From assembly GCA_964521285.1 (NCBI GenBank), contig CAZFQS010000026.1, forward strand, positions 1-46,373: 46,373 bases of DNA. The letters run 5' to 3'. The position numbers and the translations under genes were made by a program. Below the pieces are notes generated by a model. The model ran no database searches. It was not told the origin of the DNA and saw only the letters and a list, made by a program, of their open reading frames with translations. This DNA comes from G020354785 sp964521285. GTDB lineage: Bacteria; Bacteroidota; Bacteroidia; Bacteroidales; UBA10428. Shown piece after piece: positions 8,144-16,756 of the stretch. Every line of letters begins with the position of its first letter. Positions within the stretch are counted from its first letter, which is position 1.

Positions 8144-9061
8144 TTATCTGACAGCAATTTTAGAAAATGCATTTCCGATACGTATGATATAAATCCCTTG
8201 TTTTACTCCTATATCCATTCTTGAACTGGCAGCATTAGCCTGATAGACAAGTCCGCCTAAAATGTTATACACTTCAACTGCCTGGTTCCGGATATTTCCT
8301 TCTACTACAATATAACCATCAGAAGAATAAATAGTAAAGTTGTCCTGAGTTATCCTTTCGTCAATAAAACTTGGAGGAACTTCAAAGGCAGTAGCAATAA
8401 AATAATACGCATATAATGATGTATAATCATCATACAAATCTGCTTCCATTACTCCGGGGAAAATACAGATATTCCTCATACCTATATCTGTAGTTCTTTC
8501 CCATATATTAAAACAATGCCCGCTATCCTGCAACTCAAAAGCACTGGTCATTCTCCATACTAATGTATCATCAAATGCTGAAGCAACCGGAAATGGGCTG
8601 GGCTGCCATACCTGCCTGTGATCCTCCAGGTCTAATGTACGTTGGCAAGCTCCTTCATGTTTGCCCGTCCAGTCAAAAGCTGATTTAGTAGTTGGCGGCT
8701 GTTCATCCGGATCAAAAAAAGGATTAAGTCCTACCCAGTCGGTCCAACCTAAAGCCATGCCTGATCTTTTGTTTATAAAACGAAAGGTAGTGTTAGTTAC
8801 CGCTATAACCTGCCATAAATGTCCATCCAATCCCACTGGAGCCAAATTTTCCTGCTGTTGCACCAAAGCGCCATCCAGCAAAGGATTCATATCATCGATA
8901 CCTATGACATTATTACTCGAAGGTGCCGTGGTTCTATTACGATTACAAATCAGATAGTACTTGCTTACATCAAATTCAGGTACCTCCTGATTAAACACAT
9001 TTGAAGCGCTAAAAATGAGTAGTGCCCCAATGACAAATAAAGTTGTAAAGTTTTTTTTCAT
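8144..9061 (-). CDS. Secreted beta-trefoil (ricin-type)-like protein with C-terminal sorting domain
   Basis: 305 residues. An N-terminal signal peptide (about 1-24) leads into a Trp- and Asn-rich domain with the ricin-lectin-like pattern LWQVIAVTNTTFRFINKRSG (about 82-101). The last ~70 residues (FTIYSSDGYIVVEG through GIYIIRIGNAFSKIAVR) resemble a type A C-terminal sorting domain, which directs export and surface attachment by the type IX system. A carbohydrate-binding role is inferred from the trefoil-like pattern; no enzyme domain is visible. It follows susD on the same strand but is separated by a strong terminator, so it may be transcribed separately or by read-through. Confidence 0.65.
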   Translation of the reverse strand: MKKNFTTLFVIGALLIFSASNVFNQEVPEFDVSKYYLICNRNRTTAPSSNNVIGIDDMNPLLDGALVQQQENLAPVGLDGHLWQVIAVTNTTFRFINKRSGMALGWTDWVGLNPFFDPDEQPPTTKSAFDWTGKHEGACQRTLDLEDHRQVWQPSPFPVASAFDDTLVWRMTSAFELQDSGHCFNIWERTTDIGMRNICIFPGVMEADLYDDYTSLYAYYFIATAFEVPPSFIDERITQDNFTIYSSDGYIVVEGNIRNQAVEVYNILGGLVYQANAASSRMDIGVKQGIYIIRIGNAFSKIAVR

Positions 9062-9114
9062 GGTTTTAAATTTTAGGTGATTAAAATGTCAATATAATTT
9101 GGTTAAATAAAATT

Positions 9115-9155
9115 AAAAAAACATGTCATGCCACATAATTATACCTGGCATGACA
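9115..9155 (-). terminator. Rho-independent terminator after susD
   Basis: TGTCATGCCA (9124-9133) and TGGCATGACA (9146-9155) form a perfect 10-bp stem, and the minus-strand transcript runs into a U-run at 9115-9121. It starts 11 bases after the susD stop codon. Confidence 0.85.
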
Positions 9156-9165
9156 AATATAATAA

Positions 9166-11097
9166 TTAATATCCAGAATTCTGGTATTCAAGCTTTTCCT
9201 GATTAGTATATGGAGTTCCGTCTTCATATTGCAGTGCATCAATAAACGATTGAGGGATAGGGCGTAACTCATGTTTTCCTTCAATAGGTTGCGCACTACC
9301 ATTAAAATCAGTTGGTTGCCCATTATATAATGTAGCCCTCTCAATTAATGTTTCAGTCCGTACCAGATCGGGCCATCGATGCAATTCACACATTAATTCG
9401 CGGGCACGTTCATCCAAAATATGGGCTATAAATATTTTTTGCCCGTCACCTTGTACACTTGGTGGAAAATAAGATGCCCTCAATGCATCGGATGGTATAC
9501 TTGTCAGTTCACCCGCATCTGTAATAATTAAATTATCTTCAGTGGCGGGATTGCTCCTGTCACTGCTTTCTACCCAGTAATACAGATTGTGTCTAACTTC
9601 CCCTTCTTTATAAGCAGCTCTTCTTCTCAGAACATTTATATATTCCATGGCTTTGTTATAATTTCCAAGGCGGCCATATGCCTCTGCCGTTATCAGGTAA
9701 GTTTCGGCAAGCCGGGCAAGAATTCCGTCACGATAGCCTTCCTCATCCATAATTCCAGGTCTTGTATTGTCAAAGTATTTTGAAATAGGTGAATAATGCT
9801 GTTTTGGGGGATCAGGCATGTTCTTTATAACATCTCCGTTTGCATCCCTCACATACCTGGCAAAGACAGTATATCTCATTGTGTCAATATCAGCCTGGTC
9901 TATAGGTTCATCTGCACTGTTGGCTATATATATCAACGCCGTATCTCCCATTGGAACACCTCCTGATTCATTCGACATATATGCGAACTTAAAAGATTTA
10001 TAAAAACGCGAATCATTCTCCCGGTCAAAGACATCAAAGGCATAATCTGTAGGACAAAGGCGGCGCCATGGACGGCCGTTTTCTATATCACGAGTTAATC
10101 CGGGCAGATCTTCATACCATGAACCGACATACAGGTGCATTTTATTGCCCCTGTGATAGCTTAGAGGGTCTCCAAGAGCTACTAAATTATCAGTAAACTG
10201 TGCGGCAAGGATAATTTCAGCACTGGATTCATTCGGACCATCAGGACCCGTATAATCAAACAAGCCGGCATAGTCAGGTTCCAGTTCATAAATAGATTCA
10301 CTTCCTGTTTCAGGTAATACCTGTTCAGCATATTCTATAGCTTTCTGCAAATCGGCATCGTAATTCGTATTCCAGTCACGGTAAACTTCGCTTGCCCTTG
10401 TTAAATATACTTTTGCCAGATAATGTCTGGCTGCCCCTTTTGTTATCCGGCCCGGTTCACTGGCCTCAATATCAAGATTTGGGATCGCAGCTTCCAGGTC
10501 GGCAATAATCTGCTGGTATATATCTTCTACAGATGATTTGGGCAGGTTAGTAAGAATTTTGTTTGTGCTTTCAACAAGTAATGGCACTGCTCCAAATTGC
10601 ACGACCAGGTCGAAATAACTAAAAGCACGTAAAAACAGGAACTGGGCCTCAGCATTTAGTCTTGATTCTTCAGTATCAAATGGTTCCTCTGTCACAGTTT
10701 TGGCCTTTTCAATTCCAATATTACATAATTTAACTATAAACCATAAATCCTGCCAGACATCTGTCATCCCCCAGAATCTTTCATCGAAATTATCAGTTTC
10801 ATCAGGATCTAACCTGTCATTATAATTATTGTACTGGACCATGTCAGGGCCATTACCAACAGTCATTTCATCTACACCGTAATTAACAAGGCAATAACCG
10901 TGCTCGCCGTTAAACCTCCAGCGAAGAACGTTATACGAAGCATTTAAACATTCATTCAAGCCTTGCGGAGTACTATAATAATCGGAAGTTAACGTAGAAA
11001 CCAGCTCCTCTTCCAGGAATGTTTCACTGCATGATAAACTGATTGCAATTGTGCAAACCAGAAAATATATCTTTTTCATTTTGCGTATCATTTTCAT
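9166..11097 (-). CDS. SusD/RagB-family outer-membrane lipoprotein
   Basis: 643 residues, a SusD-like nutrient-binding lipoprotein. A signal peptide ends in a lipobox with Cys at residue 23 (ISLSC). The N-terminal SusD domain follows (TLTSDYYSTPQGLNECLNAS), then TPR-type helices (EAQFLFLRAFSYFDLVVQFG), and the conserved end (ELRPIPQSFIDALQ). It would cap the SusC channel encoded 25 bases upstream and capture an oligosaccharide or peptide ligand. The binding specificity cannot be deduced. It is transcribed after susC and ends at a strong terminator. Confidence 0.95.
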   Translation of the reverse strand: MKMIRKMKKIYFLVCTIAISLSCSETFLEEELVSTLTSDYYSTPQGLNECLNASYNVLRWRFNGEHGYCLVNYGVDEMTVGNGPDMVQYNNYNDRLDPDETDNFDERFWGMTDVWQDLWFIVKLCNIGIEKAKTVTEEPFDTEESRLNAEAQFLFLRAFSYFDLVVQFGAVPLLVESTNKILTNLPKSSVEDIYQQIIADLEAAIPNLDIEASEPGRITKGAARHYLAKVYLTRASEVYRDWNTNYDADLQKAIEYAEQVLPETGSESIYELEPDYAGLFDYTGPDGPNESSAEIILAAQFTDNLVALGDPLSYHRGNKMHLYVGSWYEDLPGLTRDIENGRPWRRLCPTDYAFDVFDRENDSRFYKSFKFAYMSNESGGVPMGDTALIYIANSADEPIDQADIDTMRYTVFARYVRDANGDVIKNMPDPPKQHYSPISKYFDNTRPGIMDEEGYRDGILARLAETYLITAEAYGRLGNYNKAMEYINVLRRRAAYKEGEVRHNLYYWVESSDRSNPATEDNLIITDAGELTSIPSDALRASYFPPSVQGDGQKIFIAHILDERARELMCELHRWPDLVRTETLIERATLYNGQPTDFNGSAQPIEGKHELRPIPQSFIDALQYEDGTPYTNQEKLEYQNSGY

Positions 11098-11122
11098 ATT
11101 GATTTAATAGATTAACAATTAC

Positions 11123-14100
11123 TTAAAATCCGACATTAATGCCTACCACGTAACTTTTAGTGGGATTATTGCCCATATCCGGATCAGTATTAATTGCTTC
11201 TGTAAACAGCAATGGATTTAACAATTGCACCCTAATTGCTAAATTCGACATATTCACTTTTGAAAGTAAGTTCTTTGGTAAATTATATTTAAGCGAAATA
11301 TTCCTTACTTTCAGGAAGGATCCTTTCTGATACCCTAAAGATGACATGTATGTGTCCTCAAAGCCACTTTTTGGCCTTGGGTACATGGCACCGGTATTTG
11401 TCGGGGTCCAATAGTCAACAGCAATATCATGATACCGTCCATAAAGTAAAGGAGTGGCCTTACCAATGGTTTGCCCGACCCTGGCATAGAAGAAGAAAGA
11501 CAATTCAAACCCCTTATAAGTAATATAATTGGTCATACCTGAAATAAAATCAGGATAATTCGATCCCCTTATTTTCTGGTCGAATGAATTAAACACATAT
11601 TGCCCGCCTGTTGTATCCAGGTCTTTAATCCGGATTTGACCTATTTTGTTGTATAAACCACTACCGTAATATTGCCTGAAAAGCGCGGTATCTTCTGGTT
11701 GCCAAATTCCGTCATATTCATACCCGTAATTAACACTAATAGGTTCACCTATAAACCAGCGATTTGCAATATCATCGTTTTTACCACTATACAGTTCAAC
11801 TATTTCGTTTATATTCTTTGAAAAGGTAAAGTCAGTCCTCCAGCTAAAATCTTTTGTGCTTATATTAACAGTTGAAATCATTATTTCAATACCCCTGTTA
11901 CGCGTTTGCCCGATATTAAAATATACATGATTTGCACCGTTAACTACCGGGATTGTTCTATCCATTAATAAATCATATGTATTGGCATTATATAAATCAA
12001 TAGAACCATGTATACGGTTCCTGAAGAAACCAAAATCATAGCCAATATTGAATTGGGCTGTTCTTTCCCAGTTTAATTCTGCATTTGGCGGTGTTTCAAT
12101 TCTGTATCCGGTTGCCGCTTCACCTCCAAAGTTATAATTCCAGCTAACTATACTCCCTGAAGCCTGATAGGGAGGAATAAGGGAATTACCTGTAATCCCC
12201 CAGCCCAGGCGGATTTTTGATTCTGATATAACAGTTAAATTTTCCATAAACGATTCTTCATGAAGCTTCCAGGCGACTGCTACTGACGGAAAGAATTGCC
12301 ATTTGTTACCCGGGGCTAAAACAGAAGCGCCATCCCATCGGCCTGATACGGTTAATAAATATCTGTTCAGTAATCCGTAGTTTATCCTGGCCATGAAAGA
12401 TTGCCTTGACTGTTCTTCATAACTTGATCCGTAATCGAGGGCCTGGCCTTCACGGTTTGATCTCAAATCATACCATAACTGTTCATCGTAAGGAAGGTCC
12501 TGGGCGCTAAGGTGTGAATATTCGTATTTATAATTCTCTGCGCTTTGTAATAATGTAATATTTAAGCTATGCATATCACCAATCGTCAGATCGTAGTATA
12601 ATAAATTTTCCAATGTCCAGTTAAAAGACTGGTCCTGAAAATACCGTGCATAGGAAGAACTTCCCCAGCGTGGTGAAGTTTCGGCTGATTGAAAAGTTCC
12701 GTTTCTGTATTGTCTGAAATCCGGGCCAAAATTAACCCTGTACTTTAAGCCTTTTATAATATCCACTTCACCATAAAAACTTCCGCGCATAAAATAACTT
12801 TTCCTGTTGTTCATCACACCATCTATATCTTTTATAAAATTAGCTATAGTAGATTCCCCTCCCGGATTCCATTCATAATCTCCGGCGGTATCGTAAGGTA
12901 CTGCAAAGGGGAGCATTCCCCTGGCCAAATCAACTGTGTTTATACCAAATTCCTGGTCTGCCATAATGCCGTTTAAAGAACCTCCTATTCGCATACGTTT
13001 GTTTAAATCCATATCCAGTGATATCAAGCCACTGTAACGTGTATATGATTGTCCTTTTTCAACTCCTGTCTGATCGAGGTAGCCGAAACTAATATAAGAT
13101 CTCATTGTTTCAGATCCCATACTTGCCGATATCTGGTGGTTCTGGGTAATACCTGTCTGTACAGCATAGTCCATCCAGTCTGTTTCGCGTACATTTTCAG
13201 GATTATAAACAGGCACCTCATCAACACCCCAAAGTTCCTGTTCTTCAGGTGTGGTCGGACGCATTACCGCAATCCTGTTTTCCTCATCTTCCCATTCATA
13301 ACCCATGGCTATTGATTCCCAGGATTCATAGTCCTTTGACCCAAATAAAATGAAATCCCAGAAAGGATCAGGATATGGAGAGGCATATGTCCCGGCGTTC
13401 CTGAATACTTCGCGATTGGCTTCAAACTGGTCGGCAGCGCCAAACAATTCCAGCCTGTCGTCCAGCTTTTCAAATGTAAGGGATGCATCATACCTGATAC
13501 TTGTTTCCCCGGATTTTCCTCTTTTTGTTGTAATAAGTACAACCCCGTTTGCAGCCCTTGACCCGTAAATAGCTGTGGCCGAGGCATCTTTTAATATTTC
13601 TATTGACTCAATGTCATTAGGATTTAAATTTGATATCGGATTGTGGGTAAGGTCTTCATAAGTAACCTCTCCACCTTCATAATCGGGTTCCGTGTTAAGC
13701 CTCCTGGTGGTTACAGCCATTGGAATACCGTCCACTACAAAGAGGGGATCGTTAGCTGCTGTAGGATTATCGGGATCCGTGATTGACCTTTCTCCCCTGA
13801 TACGGATGATCCCTACTTCACCAGGGCGAACGTTCGAGGTTATATCTACACCCGCAGCCCTTCCCTGCATTGCTTCAAGGGGATCAATTATGGTACCCTG
13901 TTCAAGATCTCTCTGGCTAATACTGGCTACAGATCCTGTTATGTCACTTTTTTTCACAGTACCATATCCTACTACTACAACTTCTTCCAAACTGGCAATG
14001 TCGGGAACAAGACTAATGTTTATTAATGTCTGATTCCCCACAACCATTTCTTCTGTAAGGTAACCAACATAAGAAAACACAAGTACGGCATTTGCATCAG

Positions 14101-14599
14101 TAATGGTCAGGGTATAATTCCCATCTGAATCTGTAACGGTTCCGTTTGATGTACCCTTCTCAATTACGTTCACCCCGGGCAGTCCGGTACCGTCTTCATC
14201 AGTTATTTTCCCGGCTACCTGCTGTTGCTGGATAAATTCCCTGGGCGCAACAACTACCATATTGTTCTCAAGTATTTTATAGGAAAACTGATGGTCTGAA
14301 AGCAACTCATCCAATAACTCCCTTACGGTCCTGTTTTCAGCTTTTAATGTGACTTTCTGATTTAAACCTGACAGCTGGTCGTTATAAAAGAATCTGTAGT
14401 TACTTTCTGATTCAATCGTTTTTAATACATCGCGTAAGGTCTCATTTTTCAGATCCACTGACAGCTTTTGTGAATAAATTGTTGCAGTTGCCTGGAAAGC
14501 GATGATAAAAATAAGGATTGATGATAATTTCATAATTAACAGAAGTTTGTTAAAGTTCTTAATTAAGGGTATATGCTTCCCTGAGCAAATTTTTTTCAT
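11123..14599 (-). CDS. SusC/RagA-family TonB-linked outer-membrane protein with STN domain
   Basis: 1158 residues. The order is N-terminal signal segment (to about residue 44), STN (secretin/TonB short N-terminal) domain (about 50-120, LRDVLKTIESESNYRFFY), carboxypeptidase-regulatory-like domain (about 130-215, GTGLPGVNVIEKGT), TonB box-like VVVVGYG, plug (SIEILKDASATAIYGSRAAN) and a large barrel. It forms the import channel under the SusD lid. The STN domain is diagnostic of receptors that signal through a FecR anti-sigma factor, and fecR and an ECF sigma gene lie directly upstream. An internal Met at residue 23 could be an alternative start. Confidence 0.96.
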   Translation of the reverse strand: MKKICSGKHIPLIKNFNKLLLIMKLSSILIFIIAFQATATIYSQKLSVDLKNETLRDVLKTIESESNYRFFYNDQLSGLNQKVTLKAENRTVRELLDELLSDHQFSYKILENNMVVVAPREFIQQQQVAGKITDEDGTGLPGVNVIEKGTSNGTVTDSDGNYTLTITDANAVLVFSYVGYLTEEMVVGNQTLINISLVPDIASLEEVVVVGYGTVKKSDITGSVASISQRDLEQGTIIDPLEAMQGRAAGVDITSNVRPGEVGIIRIRGERSITDPDNPTAANDPLFVVDGIPMAVTTRRLNTEPDYEGGEVTYEDLTHNPISNLNPNDIESIEILKDASATAIYGSRAANGVVLITTKRGKSGETSIRYDASLTFEKLDDRLELFGAADQFEANREVFRNAGTYASPYPDPFWDFILFGSKDYESWESIAMGYEWEDEENRIAVMRPTTPEEQELWGVDEVPVYNPENVRETDWMDYAVQTGITQNHQISASMGSETMRSYISFGYLDQTGVEKGQSYTRYSGLISLDMDLNKRMRIGGSLNGIMADQEFGINTVDLARGMLPFAVPYDTAGDYEWNPGGESTIANFIKDIDGVMNNRKSYFMRGSFYGEVDIIKGLKYRVNFGPDFRQYRNGTFQSAETSPRWGSSSYARYFQDQSFNWTLENLLYYDLTIGDMHSLNITLLQSAENYKYEYSHLSAQDLPYDEQLWYDLRSNREGQALDYGSSYEEQSRQSFMARINYGLLNRYLLTVSGRWDGASVLAPGNKWQFFPSVAVAWKLHEESFMENLTVISESKIRLGWGITGNSLIPPYQASGSIVSWNYNFGGEAATGYRIETPPNAELNWERTAQFNIGYDFGFFRNRIHGSIDLYNANTYDLLMDRTIPVVNGANHVYFNIGQTRNRGIEIMISTVNISTKDFSWRTDFTFSKNINEIVELYSGKNDDIANRWFIGEPISVNYGYEYDGIWQPEDTALFRQYYGSGLYNKIGQIRIKDLDTTGGQYVFNSFDQKIRGSNYPDFISGMTNYITYKGFELSFFFYARVGQTIGKATPLLYGRYHDIAVDYWTPTNTGAMYPRPKSGFEDTYMSSLGYQKGSFLKVRNISLKYNLPKNLLSKVNMSNLAIRVQLLNPLLFTEAINTDPDMGNNPTKSYVVGINVGF

Positions 14600-14778
14600 A
14601 AATTTAATATGTTTAAATTAAACAATTATAATTAATTACTCTAATTCACGAGATTATTTGAAAATCCTGATTAGGAGAGCAGGGACCTTCGGACTGGTTC
14701 CATACTTTTTAATAGTAAGGATGTTTTTCATAGGCTTCTGGGTTTTTAGGTTAGTAAATCAGACAAACAGCAAATTGT

Positions 14779-15963
14779 CTATTCCGAATCAATATATTTA
14801 TTATACTTCATCTTTAATTTCGAATCAAGCTTCAGGGTTACAGTTCCTTTACCGATTTCATACTGCAAGGGAGCTGTTAGTTTAAGTACCTGCAATACCT
14901 GCTCAAGAGTTTCATTGTGAAAAGTACCTGTAAACCTGTATTCTTTTAATTCTTCCGAATTAAAAAGTATTTTTACATTAAATCTTCGTTCCAGCAATAC
15001 AGCCAGTTCGCTTATTTTTTCTCCCTTGAATATCCAGTTTTCATCTTTCCATGAGGTATATAAATCGGTCCTTTCTAGGTTGTTGATAACCGGACTCATT
15101 GCCAAATCAGTTATCAGATTCTCCAGTTTAATTTCTCTGAGCTTTTCAATACCCACTTTACCCGGATCAGTCAATACAACTGAATTGATAGTTGCTTTAC
15201 CGGCGTGAAATTTTATTTGCTGGTTTGGCTTTAGTGTAATAGAGAAAGGCTTTTTGTTCCGGTCTTTGCCATCCACCTTTATGATACCTTTAATAAGAGT
15301 CGTTTCAACATTATCTTCCTCGGGATAAGCTTTTACATTAAACTCTGTTCCTAAAGCTCTTATTTTCAAATTTTTTGCATTTACAATAAATGGCTTATCC
15401 GGATTTGTTGCTACCTTAAAAAATCCTTCACCAATCAGTGTTACCTGACGCTCATTTTTCCCGAACAGACTGGTATTATACATGATATCAGTGCCTGCAT
15501 TTAACCAGACCTTTGTTCCGTCCGGCAAAATGGTGATGGCTTTTGATCCTTTTGGCGCATATACATGGATTGTATTATCAGATCTTACAGTAGAATCCGT
15601 TATTTTATTTTTTAAAAGGAAATATGTTCCTGCAGATCCTATTGAAATAAATAAAATGATTGCTGCGGCAATTTTAGATATATACCTTAGACGGTGGATA
15701 CGCCTCTCAGTAGCAATTTTACCCCTTTCCCTGATTTTATGATTAAGCTGTAAGAGAGCCTTTTGTATATCATCAGGATTGCATTTCTGCATCTGAACGG
15801 ATGCCATCCACGAAATCTTCATTTGAATAAATTCTTCCCTGTTTTCAGCGGATTGATTAATCCACTCCCTTAAAAGTGTGATTTCCTGATCTGAAGCTTC
15901 TCCGTTAAGAAACCTGATAATTAAATCATTTTGATCTGCATTTGATTTTTTTCCTGTCTTCAT
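14779..15963 (-). CDS. FecR-family anti-sigma factor
   Basis: 394 residues. An N-terminal cytoplasmic helical part (about 1-85), which binds the sigma factor, precedes one transmembrane helix (about 91-112, AAAIILFISIGSAGTYFLL). The periplasmic FecR domain (ILPDGTKVWLNAGTDIMYN, about 145-163) and a C-terminal DUF4974 domain with STN-like fold (about 310-385) follow. In this family the periplasmic part senses the STN domain of a loaded SusC receptor and releases the sigma factor. It sits between the ECF sigma gene and susC. The 179-base gap between fecR and susC holds no recognisable gene. Confidence 0.93.
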   Translation of the reverse strand: MKTGKKSNADQNDLIIRFLNGEASDQEITLLREWINQSAENREEFIQMKISWMASVQMQKCNPDDIQKALLQLNHKIRERGKIATERRIHRLRYISKIAAAIILFISIGSAGTYFLLKNKITDSTVRSDNTIHVYAPKGSKAITILPDGTKVWLNAGTDIMYNTSLFGKNERQVTLIGEGFFKVATNPDKPFIVNAKNLKIRALGTEFNVKAYPEEDNVETTLIKGIIKVDGKDRNKKPFSITLKPNQQIKFHAGKATINSVVLTDPGKVGIEKLREIKLENLITDLAMSPVINNLERTDLYTSWKDENWIFKGEKISELAVLLERRFNVKILFNSEELKEYRFTGTFHNETLEQVLQVLKLTAPLQYEIGKGTVTLKLDSKLKMKYNKYIDSE

Positions 15964-16053
15964 ATAATATAGTTATATTAATAAGACACGAAAAACTACT
16001 TTTGGTCTACAAAATTTTTAATAAAAATATTTTTTGAGGGTGATTATCAAATT

Positions 16054-16617
16054 TCAGAGATATCTTTTTATCTTTTCGCGTAATTTTTTCATTGCCCTCG
16101 ACATTTGGGTCTTAACAGTGCTTGGTGAGATGTTCAGCCGTTTAGCTATTTCAGGATATGTGAGATTTTCATACCGGCATAACCGGAATATTATTTTACA
16201 TTGCTCAGGAAGTAACTCAATGGCTGTCTCAAGTTCCTGTTCCGCCTGCTCGGAAAAGAATTTGTCATAGACATCCTCAGGAATCTCAATAAATAATAAA
16301 TCAGCCTGTTTTTTTAGCTGATCAACCCGGATTTCTTTATGAGATAAGGTTAAATTATCACGGATATAGTTCAAACACCGGTTATGAACACTGCGATATA
16401 AATAAGCTTTCAGTGAACTCTTAATCCGGAGTTTACTCCTGTTTTCCCACAAGTATAGAAATACATCCTGGGAAATTTCCCGGGCAGCATCCAGGGACCG
16501 GAGATAGTCATTAGCAAATGCACACAATCCGGAATAATAACTTTTAAATACCAAATCATAAATTTTCCTGTCTCCCCTGCTTATACCTTTGAGCATGTCA
16601 TCATCACGCAAATTCAT
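16054..16617 (-). CDS. ECF-type RNA polymerase sigma factor (FecI-like)
   Basis: 187 residues with only sigma regions 2 and 4: AREISQDVFLYLWENRSKL in region 2 and the helix-turn-helix NLTYPEIAKRLNISPSTVKT in region 4. This is the Bacteroidota polysaccharide-locus sigma-70 group. It should switch on susC/susD when the FecR partner relays a signal. The gene is first in the cluster, 90 bases ahead of fecR on the same strand. Confidence 0.94.
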   Translation of the reverse strand: MNLRDDDMLKGISRGDRKIYDLVFKSYYSGLCAFANDYLRSLDAAREISQDVFLYLWENRSKLRIKSSLKAYLYRSVHNRCLNYIRDNLTLSHKEIRVDQLKKQADLLFIEIPEDVYDKFFSEQAEQELETAIELLPEQCKIIFRLCRYENLTYPEIAKRLNISPSTVKTQMSRAMKKLREKIKRYL

Positions 16618-16666
16618 TTAAATACCATTAATTTTATATTAAAGCACTTAAACATATTTGAACAGA

Positions 16667-16674
16667 CAAACTTA
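16667..16674 (-). promoter_or_regulatory. Possible -7 box for the ECF sigma gene
   Basis: On the minus strand the sequence reads TAAGTTTG, matching the Bacteroidota TAnnTTTG consensus, 50 bases before the start codon. There is no clear -33 TTTG at the usual distance. Confidence 0.4.
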
Positions 16675-16709
16675 ACAAAACTTATTAACATGGTTAAGAA
16701 ATGGGTGGC

Positions 16710-16736
16710 AAAAAAAAGGGCACATCAGTGCCCTTT
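16710..16736 (-). terminator. Rho-independent terminator after the NHL-repeat protein gene
   Basis: AAAGGGCAC (16715-16723) pairs perfectly with GTGCCCTTT (16728-16736) around a 4-base loop, and the minus-strand product runs into a U tract. It lies 20 bases after the stop of the gene at 16757. Confidence 0.9.
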
Positions 16737-16756
16737 ATAAGTATCGATTCTATAAC

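Noticed and set aside
9126..9344. 72-codon minus-strand ORF at the end of susD
   Set aside because: It is a frame shadow of susD and crosses the terminator.
14658..14885. 75-codon plus-strand ORF between susC and fecR
   Set aside because: It overlaps the fecR 3' end on the other strand and has no protein-like pattern; treated as a shadow.
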